From the NCBI RefSeq assembly GCF_003751505.1, contig NZ_RJVB01000005.1, forward strand, positions 1-64,000: a stretch of DNA of 64,000 bases, in the 5' to 3' direction. Positions 56,080-64,000 of the stretch are shown here, piece by piece. Below the pieces are notes generated by a model that saw only the letters and a program-made list of their open reading frames with translations, was not told where the DNA came from and searched no databases. Made by a program: the position numbers and the translations under genes. The number at the start of each line of letters is the position of its first letter. The first letter of the stretch is position 1. The stretch comes from Erwinia sp. JUb26. GTDB taxonomy: Bacteria; Pseudomonadota; Gammaproteobacteria; Enterobacterales; Enterobacteriaceae.

Positions 56080-58379
56080 AAACCTGCACCGTCGCGCTGA
56101 CTGGCAACCCGAACGTCGGCAAAACCACCCTTTTTAACCAGCTGACCGGGTCGCGGCAGCGGGTGGGCAACTGGGCAGGCGTCACCGTTGAGCGCAAAGA
56201 GGGGATGTTCAGCACCCCACAGCATGAAGTCCGTCTGGTAGATCTTCCCGGCACCTACTCGCTGACCACTCTGTCAGCGCAGGCGTCGCTGGACGAGCAG
56301 ATTGCCTGCCACTATCTGCTCAGCGGGGAAGCGGATCTGGTGATTAACGTGGTGGATGCCAGCCACCTGGCGCGCAATCTTTATCTCACCACCCAGCTGC
56401 TGGAAATGGGTCAGCCCTGCATCGTTGCGCTGAATATGCTGGATATCGCCGAGCGCCAGCAAACCCATATTGATTGCGACGCGCTCTCCCGGGCGCTGGG
56501 CTGCCCGGTCGTGTCGCTGGTCTCCACCCGTGGCCACGGCATTGACGCGCTGAAACAGGCCATCGATCGGCACGATCGCACCGTGCCCGAGTTGATCGTC
56601 GACTATCCGCAGCCGCTGGAAAAAACGATCGAACGGCTGGTCGCCGCGCAGCCGGGAGCGTTAGCGCAACAACAAAAACGCTGGCTGGCGCTGCAAATGC
56701 TGGAGGGCGATATCTGGAGCCAGCAGCAGGCCGCAGAGGCGGCCGACCTGCAGACCAATATTCCCCCGCAGATCGGCGAGGATGCCGCACAGTCCATTGC
56801 CAGCAGCCGCTACCAGAAAATCGATGCGCTGTGCCGCGATGCGATAGTTCACGGCACCACCGGCACCAGCATTTCGCAGCGTCTTGACCATCTGGTGATG
56901 AACCGCTGGCTGGGGCTGCCGATATTCTTCCTGGTGATGTATCTGATGTTCTTTCTGGCGATCAACCTGGGCGGCGCGCTGCAGCCGCTGTTCGATCTCG
57001 GTTCCGCCGCCATTTTCATTCAGGGCACCCAGTGGCTGGGGGCCACTCTGCATTTTCCGGCCTGGCTGACGCTATTCCTCGCCCAGGGGATCGGTGGCGG
57101 GATCAATACGGTGATGCCGCTGGTGCCGCAGATCGGCATGATGTTTCTGTTCCTGTCGCTGCTGGAAGATTCCGGCTATATGGCGCGCGCCGCCTTCGTA
57201 ATGGACCGCCTGATGCAGGCGCTGGGTCTGCCCGGTAAATCCTTTGTGCCGCTGATTGTCGGCTTCGGCTGTAACGTCCCTTCGGTGATGGGCGCGCGCA
57301 CGCTGGACGCGCCGCGTGAACGGCTCATCACCGTGCTGATGGCACCGTTTATCTCCTGCGGCGCGCGGCTGGCGATTTTCGCCGTTTTCGCCGCCGCCTT
57401 CTTTGGCCGACACGGGGCACTGGTGGTATTCAGCCTCTATCTGCTGGGGATTGGCGTGGCTATTCTTACCGGCCTGATGCTGAGGCACACGCTGATGCGC
57501 GGTGCCGCCAGCCCATTTGTGATGGAGCTGCCGGTCTGGCACATTCCCCATCTGCAAAGCCTGCTTCTGCAAAGCTGGCAGCGCCTGCGCGGTTTCGTGC
57601 TGCGCGCGGGGAAAGTGATCGTGCTGGTCAGCATACTGATTGGCGCGCTGAACAGCTTTTCGCTGAGCGGAAAACCGGTCAGCGATCTGAACCAGTCCGC
57701 CCTCGCCAGCGTCAGCCGCGTGCTGACGCCACTGCTTTCCCCGATCGGCATCACGGAAGATAACTGGCAGGCCACCGTCGGCCTGCTGACCGGCGCGATG
57801 GCAAAAGAGGTGGTGGTCGGCACGCTGAATACGCTGTACACCGCCGAAGCCATCCAGCAGCAGCCGTTCGATGCCGCACAGTTCAACCTTAGCGACCAAC
57901 TGCTGGAAGCGCTCGGTGAAACCTGGCAGGGAGTGAAAAGCACCTTCAGCCTTAGCGTTCTTTCGAACCCGATTGAGGCCAGCAAAGGCGATGCGGAAAT
58001 GGCCGGAGGATCGATGGGCGCCATGCACAGCAAATTTGTCAGCGATGCGGCGGCCTACAGCTATCTGATTTTTGTTCTGCTGTACGTACCCTGCGTGTCG
58101 GTGATGGGCGCCATCGCCCGCGAAAGCAGCCATCGCTGGATGCTGTTTTCCATTTTTTGGGGGCTGGATCTCGCCTGGTCGCTGGCCGCGTTATTTTATC
58201 AGTTGGCCAGCTTTCGGCAGCATCCGGGCAGCAGCAGCCTGATTATCGCTGTCGTCGTGCTGGTCAATATCGTGGTGCTGGCGCTGCTGCGCAGGGTGAA
58301 GCTTAAACCGGTGCTCATTCCGGTTAAAAATATCACCCGCGTCTGTGAAGGCTGCGAGCAAAGTAAAAACTGCCACTGA
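56076..58379 (+). CDS. feoB: Ferrous iron permease FeoB
   Basis: Inner-membrane Fe(II) transporter with an N-terminal GTPase. 767 residues: G1 GNPNVGKTTLFNQLTG (10-25), G3 DLPGTYSL, G4 NMLD; GDI helical domain to ~270; about 10 membrane segments with two Gate motifs; Cys-containing C-terminus (CEGCEQSKNCH). feoC, found next in E. coli, is missing. Confidence 0.97.
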   Translation: MKTCTVALTGNPNVGKTTLFNQLTGSRQRVGNWAGVTVERKEGMFSTPQHEVRLVDLPGTYSLTTLSAQASLDEQIACHYLLSGEADLVINVVDASHLARNLYLTTQLLEMGQPCIVALNMLDIAERQQTHIDCDALSRALGCPVVSLVSTRGHGIDALKQAIDRHDRTVPELIVDYPQPLEKTIERLVAAQPGALAQQQKRWLALQMLEGDIWSQQQAAEAADLQTNIPPQIGEDAAQSIASSRYQKIDALCRDAIVHGTTGTSISQRLDHLVMNRWLGLPIFFLVMYLMFFLAINLGGALQPLFDLGSAAIFIQGTQWLGATLHFPAWLTLFLAQGIGGGINTVMPLVPQIGMMFLFLSLLEDSGYMARAAFVMDRLMQALGLPGKSFVPLIVGFGCNVPSVMGARTLDAPRERLITVLMAPFISCGARLAIFAVFAAAFFGRHGALVVFSLYLLGIGVAILTGLMLRHTLMRGAASPFVMELPVWHIPHLQSLLLQSWQRLRGFVLRAGKVIVLVSILIGALNSFSLSGKPVSDLNQSALASVSRVLTPLLSPIGITEDNWQATVGLLTGAMAKEVVVGTLNTLYTAEAIQQQPFDAAQFNLSDQLLEALGETWQGVKSTFSLSVLSNPIEASKGDAEMAGGSMGAMHSKFVSDAAAYSYLIFVLLYVPCVSVMGAIARESSHRWMLFSIFWGLDLAWSLAALFYQLASFRQHPGSSSLIIAVVVLVNIVVLALLRRVKLKPVLIPVKNITRVCEGCEQSKNCH

Positions 58380-58483
58380 TATTCTTCGGCGAGCAGGGCA
58401 GAAGAAGTTGCGAATCTGATATCAGAGTCTACAGTGAAAAATAACGCCTGAACTCTTCGCCAGCGGTGGTCCGTTTACGACAC

Positions 58484-60175
58484 ATGGATATCATCAGTAG
58501 CTTAATCGATCGCATCTATGACGCTTCCTTCCCCCCCGCTGCGCTGCAGCGGCTGCGGGCGCTGATTGACGATACCCGCGCTCGCATCCGCTACCGGCGC
58601 AAGCCACACTGGGATGAGAAAGACGTGGTGCTGATCGCCTATGCCGATCAGTTCCGCGAAGACGGCATCGCCACGTTAACCACTTTTACCCGCTTCTATC
58701 AGCAGCACCTGCAAACCACGTTTAACCTGGTGCATCTGCTGCCGTTTTTCCCGTGGTCCTCGGACGATGGCTTTTCCGTTATCGACTATCACCGCATCGA
58801 TCGGCACTGCGGAGACTGGCAGGATATCGCCCAACTCCATCAGCATACGCGGCTGATGTTCGATTTTGTCTGCAACCATATTTCAGCGGAAAGCAGCTGG
58901 TTCAAAGCCTATCTGGCACAGGATCCGCGCTGGGATGACTTCTTTATCAGCATGCCGCCCGCCACCGATCTGAGCGCCGTCACCCGACCGCGCACCTCGC
59001 CGCTACTGACGCCGTTTACTCTGGCCGATGGCGAAACACGCTTTGTCTGGACCACCTTCAGCGCCGATCAAATCGATCTCAACTTCGCCAACCCGGAAGT
59101 GTTGATCGACATGATGGCCGTGCTGCTGGACTACCTGGAGAAAGGCGCGGACTACGTGCGGCTGGATGCCGTAGGCTATATGTGGAAAACCCCCGGCACC
59201 TCCTGCATCCATCTTGAGAAAACCCACCAGTTGGTTAAGCTGATGCGTGCCGTGGCCGATGAAGTGGCACCGGGAACGGTGATCCTGACGGAGACCAACG
59301 TGCCGCACAAAGATAACATCAGCTACTTCGGCAACGGGACGGATGAAGCGCAGATGGTTTATCAATTCTCACTACCGCCGCTGGTGCTGCACGCCATCCA
59401 TTACGGATCGTCCCGCGCCCTGCGGCAGTGGGCCGCTTCGCTCGATGCCAGCAGCGGTAGCACCACCTTTTTTAACTTCCTTGCCTCTCACGACGGTATC
59501 GGCCTGAATCCGCTACGCGGCATTCTGCCGGAAACGGAGATCGTTTCTCTGGTGCGTGATTTGGCGAGCGAAGGCGCGCTGATCTCCTATAAAAACAATC
59601 CCGACGGCACCACCAGCCCGTACGAAATTAACGTCACCTATATGGATGCGTTAAATAAAAAGGATGACGATGACGATACCCGTTTGTGGCGCTTTATGCT
59701 GGCCCACGCACTACTGCTGGCGTTTCCCGGCGTACCGGCGGTCTATGTACAAAGCCTGCTGGGTTCCCGCAACGACGTTGATGGGGTGCGGCGTGCCGGA
59801 TACAACCGGGCCATCAATCGCGAGAAATACCCGCTCGATGCCATTGAGCAGGCGCTGGCGGATCCGGCAACGCTGCGGCATCGCGTGTTTCATGCCCTAC
59901 GTGAACTGATTCAGGTTCGCCAGCGGCAGCCCGCCTTCCATCCCGATAATCCGTTAACCATTCTGGACAGCGAAAACACACTGCTGGTGATGACCCGTGA
60001 CGCGCCAACCAACGGGGATAGCCTGCTGTGCATCTACAATCTGAGTGAAAAGGCGATGAGCTATACGCTGCCGGATGACAGGACTTATCGCAATGTGATC
60101 AACGGGGAACGGACCCACAAAGCGGGGCCGCTCGATCTGGCCCCGTGGGATTACTACTGGCTGCGGGCAGAATAG
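58484..60175 (+). CDS. GH13_18 sugar phosphorylase, probable glucosylglycerate phosphorylase
   Basis: 563-residue glycoside hydrolase family 13 enzyme. Nucleophile D228 in YVRLDAVGY, acid/base E270 in VILTETNVPHKDN, third aspartate D337 in ASHDGIGL. The stretch MWKTPGTSCIHLEKTH and MVYQFSLPPLVLHA follow E. coli YcjM (glucosylglycerate phosphorylase) rather than sucrose phosphorylase. The enzyme class splits a glucoside with phosphate to give glucose 1-phosphate. Start ATG 58484; a GTG at 58466 is possible. It stands alone between feoB and a convergent yhcN-like gene, without the usual sugar-transport genes. Exact substrate is inference. Confidence 0.85.
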   Translation: MDIISSLIDRIYDASFPPAALQRLRALIDDTRARIRYRRKPHWDEKDVVLIAYADQFREDGIATLTTFTRFYQQHLQTTFNLVHLLPFFPWSSDDGFSVIDYHRIDRHCGDWQDIAQLHQHTRLMFDFVCNHISAESSWFKAYLAQDPRWDDFFISMPPATDLSAVTRPRTSPLLTPFTLADGETRFVWTTFSADQIDLNFANPEVLIDMMAVLLDYLEKGADYVRLDAVGYMWKTPGTSCIHLEKTHQLVKLMRAVADEVAPGTVILTETNVPHKDNISYFGNGTDEAQMVYQFSLPPLVLHAIHYGSSRALRQWAASLDASSGSTTFFNFLASHDGIGLNPLRGILPETEIVSLVRDLASEGALISYKNNPDGTTSPYEINVTYMDALNKKDDDDDTRLWRFMLAHALLLAFPGVPAVYVQSLLGSRNDVDGVRRAGYNRAINREKYPLDAIEQALADPATLRHRVFHALRELIQVRQRQPAFHPDNPLTILDSENTLLVMTRDAPTNGDSLLCIYNLSEKAMSYTLPDDRTYRNVINGERTHKAGPLDLAPWDYYWLRAE

Positions 60176-60190
60176 CCCGGCGTGCAGAAC

Positions 60191-60457
60191 TTATTTATAC
60201 ACTTCCGCTTCTGCCAGCATGCGGCCACGCTCTTCGGCGGCAATAATGACGTAGTAACTGCCGCCTAATTGATCCGCTTTGGCAGACAGTTCGGCCTTGG
60301 CATCCATTGGCGCATTGGTGTCAGTGGTGGTAATCACGCCAATCTTTTCCAGGTTCATCTCCTGAACCTGCTGACGGCTGATTTCTTTGGCTGCGGAAGC
60401 GCTAAACGCTAAGGTCGCGGTGACGAGTAATGCAGTAACAGAAATAATTTTTTTCAT
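60191..60457 (-). CDS. YhcN/BhsA family (DUF1471) periplasmic protein
   Basis: 88-residue secreted protein: signal peptide 1-23 (MKKIISVTALLVTATLAFSA then SAA), mature part a single DUF1471 domain (EKIGVITTTDTNAPMDAKAE, GSYYVIIAAEE). Such proteins respond to acid, peroxide or biofilm conditions in enterobacteria. GGAGAGGA before ATG 60455-60457. Which paralogue it is cannot be fixed from sequence. Confidence 0.88.
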   Translation of the reverse strand: MKKIISVTALLVTATLAFSASAAKEISRQQVQEMNLEKIGVITTTDTNAPMDAKAELSAKADQLGGSYYVIIAAEERGRMLAEAEVYK

Positions 60458-60701
60458 GATTTGTCCTCTCCATAGGCTATCTGTATCCGATTCGTCAGGC
60501 GGCGCGGATCCTCCCGCGCTACCTGGCCTCATTATTAACCGGATCGGATAAACAAACCAACCGGATAACCGACGATGTGATGAACAAAAAGTGGCATTCA
60601 GTCGCCCGTTACTCGCCCGCCTTTTTTCCTCGCCTCCCTTCGCCGTGGGTAAACATAAAAACGGGTTACCACAGCGTTAAATCATCTAATAAATAATTTT
60701 A

Positions 60702-61466
60702 TTATTTTGTAAAATCAACAATATATTGACAAAACTCTGCCGGATGAGAAATAAACGGTGCGTGGGCGGCCCTCTGCATAATCACACTGGTACTCGCTGG
60801 CCATAACGTATCCAGCAGCGACGCAACCTTACGCGGCACCAGCCCATCAAGCGCACCGTACAGGCGCAGCATCGGCAAGTTCAGTGAAATCAGATCCGCT
60901 CTTAAATCAATGCCCCTGAGTATTTCCAGCCCGGCATTCAGCACCTCAACCGACGGTACCGGATGATCCAGCACCACGCTTTTCAGCGCGCGGGCATCCT
61001 GGCGTGCGCTCTCGGTTCCCAGGGTTTGCAGGGCGAGAAAGCGCTCGACCGTCCGCTGGAAATCCTCACTCAGCTGCTGCTGGAAGCCGCTCAGTGTCTC
61101 AGGGCGGATGCCCGGCCACGCCTCGGCGGCGCTAAAGCGCGGTGATGACGCCACCGTAATCAGCGCCTCAACCCGGTCAGGATGCTGAACCGCCAGCCGG
61201 CTGGCAACCAGCCCACCCAGCGACCAGCCGAGCCAGACCGCCTTCTCGGGTGCCTGCGGTAGCAGCGAGGCCACCATGTCGTCCAGCAACATCGCCGGAA
61301 AACCCTGGCTGCGGCCATAGCCCGGCAGATCCACCAGATGCAGGCAAAAGTGCGCGCTGAGTCGATCGCTGATGCAATGCCATACGCTGGCGTTCAGCCC
61401 CCATCCGTGCAGCAGCACAAGATGGCGATCGCCCTGGCCAATCGTCTCCCAGTAAAGCGGCTTCAT
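60702..61466 (-). CDS. bioH: Pimeloyl-ACP methyl ester carboxylesterase BioH
   Basis: Ends the BioC/BioH route to pimeloyl-ACP for biotin. 254 residues, alpha/beta hydrolase; nucleophile S82 in GWSLGG as in E. coli BioH, acid aspartate in [10 protein letters not shown] (~207) and histidine in [11 protein letters not shown] (~235). Divergent from gntX. Confidence 0.96.
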   Translation of the reverse strand: MKPLYWETIGQGDRHLVLLHGWGLNASVWHCISDRLSAHFCLHLVDLPGYGRSQGFPAMLLDDMVASLLPQAPEKAVWLGWSLGGLVASRLAVQHPDRVEALITVASSPRFSAAEAWPGIRPETLSGFQQQLSEDFQRTVERFLALQTLGTESARQDARALKSVVLDHPVPSVEVLNAGLEILRGIDLRADLISLNLPMLRLYGALDGLVPRKVASLLDTLWPASTSVIMQRAAHAPFISHPAEFCQYIVDFTK

Positions 61467-61503
61467 AGGTTATGGTCCTGTGTTTAACGTCGATGAGGTG
61501 AAC

Positions 61504-62187
61504 ATGCTACCAATGCCTGCCGCCTGTTGGCTATGTCAGATGCCGCTGAATCTGGCACGCCACGGGGTCTGTAGCATCTGTCTGCGGCAGCTACTCCAGC
61601 AGTCTCCCGCCTGCCCGCGCTGTGGTCTTGCCAGTGGGCATGCATCCCGCCCCTGCGGCCGTTGCCTGCTGCGCCCGCCGCTCTGGCAGCACCTGTTGGC
61701 CGTTACGCCCTGGCAGCCGCCGCTGAAGACCTTAGTGAACCGGCTGAAATTTTATCGCGCCACCGCACAGGCGGTAATGCTGGCGCGGCTAATTTTGCTA
61801 AGGTGGTTACAGGAATATCGCTGCGGCGGCCCGCCGCGTCCTGAGTTATTGCTCTGCGTGCCGCTGCATTCCCGCAGGGCGTGGCATCGCGGCTATAATC
61901 AGTTAGATGATATGGCGCAGAACCTGGCGCACTGGACGCGCTGCCGCTATGACCGTCGGGGCGTGATACGCATCCGCAAAGGAAAAATCCAGCACCGCCT
62001 GAACGCGCTGGCCCGCCGCCGCAATCTGCGCGGCGCTTTTCGGGTCACGGCTGAGGTACGCGGGCGTCATATTGCCCTGCTGGATGATGTGGTCACCACC
62101 GGCAGCACCGTTGCCGAAATCAGCCGTATGCTGCTGGCCGCCGGTGCCGCCAGCGTACAGATATGGTGCCTGTGCCGAACCTTGTAG
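61504..62187 (+). CDS. gntX: ComF/GntX family phosphoribosyltransferase-like protein
   Basis: 227 residues from ATG 61504 (MLPMPAACWLCQMPLNLARHG), with GAGGTG upstream. Four-cysteine zinc-binding N-terminus (CWLC, CSIC, CPRC, CGRC) and a PRPP-binding loop LLDDVVTTGSTVAE. ComFC relative; the E. coli homologue is needed for DNA use as nutrient. A longer GTG-started frame is rejected. Confidence 0.93.
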   Translation: MLPMPAACWLCQMPLNLARHGVCSICLRQLLQQSPACPRCGLASGHASRPCGRCLLRPPLWQHLLAVTPWQPPLKTLVNRLKFYRATAQAVMLARLILLRWLQEYRCGGPPRPELLLCVPLHSRRAWHRGYNQLDDMAQNLAHWTRCRYDRRGVIRIRKGKIQHRLNALARRRNLRGAFRVTAEVRGRHIALLDDVVTTGSTVAEISRMLLAAGAASVQIWCLCRTL

Positions 62188-62245
62188 CAGGTCGGAGATG
62201 GGCGTATTATAACCAATGAATTTTGTTAACTGTTGAGCAATCGCC

Positions 62246-62821
62246 ATGATCGTTATTACTGACTCTGCACAAGAGCACTTTGCAAAACTGCTATCAAAGC
62301 AGGAAGATGGCACCCAGATTCGCGTATTCGTTATTAACCCGGGTACGCCCACCGCCGAGTGCGGCGTTTCCTACTGCCCGCCCGATGCAGTAGAAGCAAC
62401 GGATACTGAACTGAAGTTCGAGAAGCTGTCGGCATTCATCGATGAACTCAGCGCACCTTATCTGGAAGACGCTGAAATCGACTTCGTCACTGATAATCTG
62501 GGTTCACAGCTGACGCTGAAAGCGCCTAACGCCAAAATGCGTAAGGTGAACGAGGATGCGCCGCTGGTTGAGCGCGTCGAGTATCTGCTGCAGGCTCAGA
62601 TCAACCCGCAGCTGGCGAGCCACGGTGGCAAAGTGTCGCTGATGGAAATCACCGATGATGGCCTGGCTATTCTGCAGTTCGGCGGCGGCTGTAATGGCTG
62701 TTCAATGGTCGACGTCACCCTGAAAGAAGGGATTGAAAAAGAGATGCTGCAGGCCTTCCCTGAGCTGAAAGGCGTGCGCGATCTGACCGAACATCAGCGC
62801 GGCGAGCACTCGTTTTACTAA
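62246..62821 (+). CDS. nfuA: Fe-S biogenesis protein NfuA
   Basis: Iron-sulfur carrier that works under oxidative stress and iron limitation. 191 residues: degenerate A-type domain (~1-100) and C-terminal Nfu domain with CxxC C149/C152 in [11 protein letters not shown], at the E. coli positions. Confidence 0.98.
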   Translation: MIVITDSAQEHFAKLLSKQEDGTQIRVFVINPGTPTAECGVSYCPPDAVEATDTELKFEKLSAFIDELSAPYLEDAEIDFVTDNLGSQLTLKAPNAKMRKVNEDAPLVERVEYLLQAQINPQLASHGGKVSLMEITDDGLAILQFGGGCNGCSMVDVTLKEGIEKEMLQAFPELKGVRDLTEHQRGEHSFY

Positions 62822-62848
62822 TCGACTCACGCTAAACATCGCTTTCCG

Positions 62849-62872
62849 GGCGGCCCTGTGGCCGCCTTTTTT
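62849..62872 (+). terminator. Terminator of nfuA
   Basis: GGCGGCC (62849-62855), loop CTGT, GGCCGCC (62860-62866), then six T. Confidence 0.92.
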
Positions 62873-62963
62873 GATCCGCTCCCTCGCTATCCTGTTCCAT
62901 TCCCCAGTGAAAAAACGTCGTTATACACATTGAGCTTATCGTGGGATTAGAACTGGATCTTTC

Positions 62964-62981
62964 AGCTTACACGTGTACACT
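62964..62981 (+). promoter_or_regulatory. FabR-like operator upstream of the FabF paralogue
   Basis: AGCTTACACGTGTACACT contains the 10-bp palindrome TACACGTGTA (62968-62977) and differs at two symmetrical positions from the FabR-type operator AGCGTACACGTGTACGCT as I recall it. TTTCAG and CTGAAA flank it symmetrically (62960-62965, 62980-62985). AACTGG at 62951-62956 could be half of a FadR site. It lies 38 nt before the start codon. Confidence 0.55.
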
Positions 62982-63018
62982 GAAATTTCCTTTCGTAACC
63001 CGGGTGACAGCATTGTCT

Positions 63019-64000
63019 ATGAATAATATAAGAGTGGTTATTACCGGAATGGGGCTGACAGGCCCACTGGGAAACGGCGTAAGCGGCAGCTGGCAGCGGC
63101 TGATTGCCGGTAAGTCAGGAATTACTGCCCTGCCCGCGGACGCCTACGGCGACACCGCCATCCGCGTGGGTGGGCAGGTCCCTGATGTGAATCAGGACCC
63201 CGAACACGGCTTTGATATTGATGCATTAATCCCGCAGAAAGAGCAGCGCAAGTCCGACCGCTTTATTCATCTGGCGCTGGCCGCTGCCGAAGAGGCGGTG
63301 AACCAGGCAGGCCTGCGTAACCTGAGCGAAGCGGCGAAACTACGCGTTGCCACCATTATTGCCACCGGCATCGGTGGCTTCCACGCCATCGGTAACGCGG
63401 TTAAAACCGTGGCGGAAAAAGGCAGTCGTCGCCTCTCGCCCTTCACCATTCCGTCGTTTATCGCCAACCTGGCCGCGTCCCAGGTGGCGATAAAATATGG
63501 CTTCAAAGGCATGCTGGGCACCCCGGTTTCCGCCTGTGCCGCCAGCATCCAGAGCATCGGCGATGGCCTGCGTGCCATTCGCTGCGGCGAAGCCGACATT
63601 GCCGTGGTTGGCGGCAGCGAATCCTGCATCAACCCGGTTTCACTGGGCGGTTTCCAGGCCGCACGCGCGTTGTCCACCGCCTGGAACGATCGGCCTGAAC
63701 TGGCCTCACGGCCGTTTGATGCCGGACGAGACGGCTTCGTAATGGGTGAAGGGGCGGGCATGCTGGTGCTGGAAGAGTTGGAACACGCCCGCCAGCGCGG
63801 TGCAACCATCCTCGGAGAGGTGGTCGGCTACGGCACCACTTCGGATGCTTATCACATTACGGCGGGGCCGGAGGATGGCGAAGGCGCGGCCAGATCGATG
63901 CAGCTGGCCCTCGCGCAGGCGAAACTGACGGGCAGCGATATTGACTATGTTAACGCCCACTCCACCTCGACGCCGGTGGGCGACCTGGCGGAGATTAACG
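63019..64000 (+). CDS. Beta-ketoacyl-ACP synthase II-like protein, 3' end beyond the window
   Basis: About 327 codons of a thiolase-fold condensing enzyme, truncated by the right edge. Catalytic cysteine C173 in VSACAASIQSIGDG and first histidine H314 in VNAHSTSTPVGD; a serine replaces the usual glycine after that histidine. QKEQRKSDRFI, SRPFDAGRDGFVMGEGAGMLVLEE and YGTTSDAYH resemble FabF more than FabB. K-12 has no such gene after nfuA, so this is probably an additional FabF paralogue. Ribosome-binding site weak. Confidence 0.88.
   Translation, partial: MNNIRVVITGMGLTGPLGNGVSGSWQRLIAGKSGITALPADAYGDTAIRVGGQVPDVNQDPEHGFDIDALIPQKEQRKSDRFIHLALAAAEEAVNQAGLRNLSEAAKLRVATIIATGIGGFHAIGNAVKTVAEKGSRRLSPFTIPSFIANLAASQVAIKYGFKGMLGTPVSACAASIQSIGDGLRAIRCGEADIAVVGGSESCINPVSLGGFQAARALSTAWNDRPELASRPFDAGRDGFVMGEGAGMLVLEELEHARQRGATILGEVVGYGTTSDAYHITAGPEDGEGAARSMQLALAQAKLTGSDIDYVNAHSTSTPVGDLAEIN

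Noticed and set aside
57072..58133. 353-codon frame antisense to feoB
   Set aside because: Histidine/glutamine-rich shadow of the FeoB membrane region, with no recognisable fold.
60691..60707. AAATAAT/ATTATTT hairpin at the bioH 3' end as a terminator
   Set aside because: Made only of A-T pairs and overlapping the stop codon; too weak to terminate.

Overview
The window is a stretch of core chromosome from an enterobacterium. Gene content, gene order and protein sequences follow the Escherichia coli block from tufA to nfuA: str operon, tus, fkpA, slyD, kefB, crp, argD, nirB, cysG, dam, aroK, hof, mrcA, igaA, pckA, envZ, feo, bioH, nfuA. Several departures from K-12 (nirC, feoC, yhfA, yrfG and fic not present here; tauABCD and a LysE exporter inserted next to yheS; a lone GH13 phosphorylase after feoB; a FabF paralogue after nfuA) point to a relative such as the Erwinia/Pantoea group. 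That placement is inference. I saw no rRNA, tRNA, CRISPR array, prophage or insertion sequence.

Layout. 1-6030: minus-strand yheO-tusDCB and the str operon rpsL-rpsG-fusA-tuf, with a textbook promoter and several intercistronic hairpins; tuf runs off the left edge. 6027-12782: fkpA, slyX, slyD, yheV, kefB/kefG, yheS. 12788-17189: a 104-bp nested inverted repeat, the tauABCD taurine operon and a LysE-family exporter. 17249-22544: yheT, yheU, prkB, crp, yhfK. 22541-25128: argD, pabA, ppiA (minus). 25404-31173: tsgA and nirBD-cysG with FNR and NarL/NarP sites. 31219-37376: the aroK-aroB-damX-dam-rpe-gph-trpS cluster (minus). 37768-41180: hofMNOPQ (minus), divergent from mrcA. 43936-48464: nudE, igaA, hslR, hslO. 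48784-55680: pckA, envZ/ompR, greB, tex. 55748-58379: feoAB with Fur and FNR sites. 58484-64000: GH13_18 phosphorylase, a YhcN-type periplasmic protein, bioH, gntX, nfuA, and a 3'-truncated beta-ketoacyl-ACP synthase behind a FabR-like operator.

How the genes work together. Translation (EF-Tu, EF-G, S7, S12) is encoded next to the Tus sulfur relay for tRNA wobble-uridine thiolation. Envelope folding and stress are covered by FkpA, PpiA, PBP1a, IgaA and EnvZ/OmpR. Nitrite reductase NirBD is next to CysG, which makes its siroheme. FeoAB imports ferrous iron and NfuA delivers iron-sulfur clusters. AroK/AroB feed chorismate, used in turn by PabA. HofM-Q and GntX are the relatives of DNA-uptake genes.

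The observations most worth checking are the FabR-like operator in front of the FabF paralogue, the CpxR/CRP control region between ppiA and tsgA, the stand-alone glucosylglycerate-phosphorylase-like enzyme, and the 104-bp nested palindrome.
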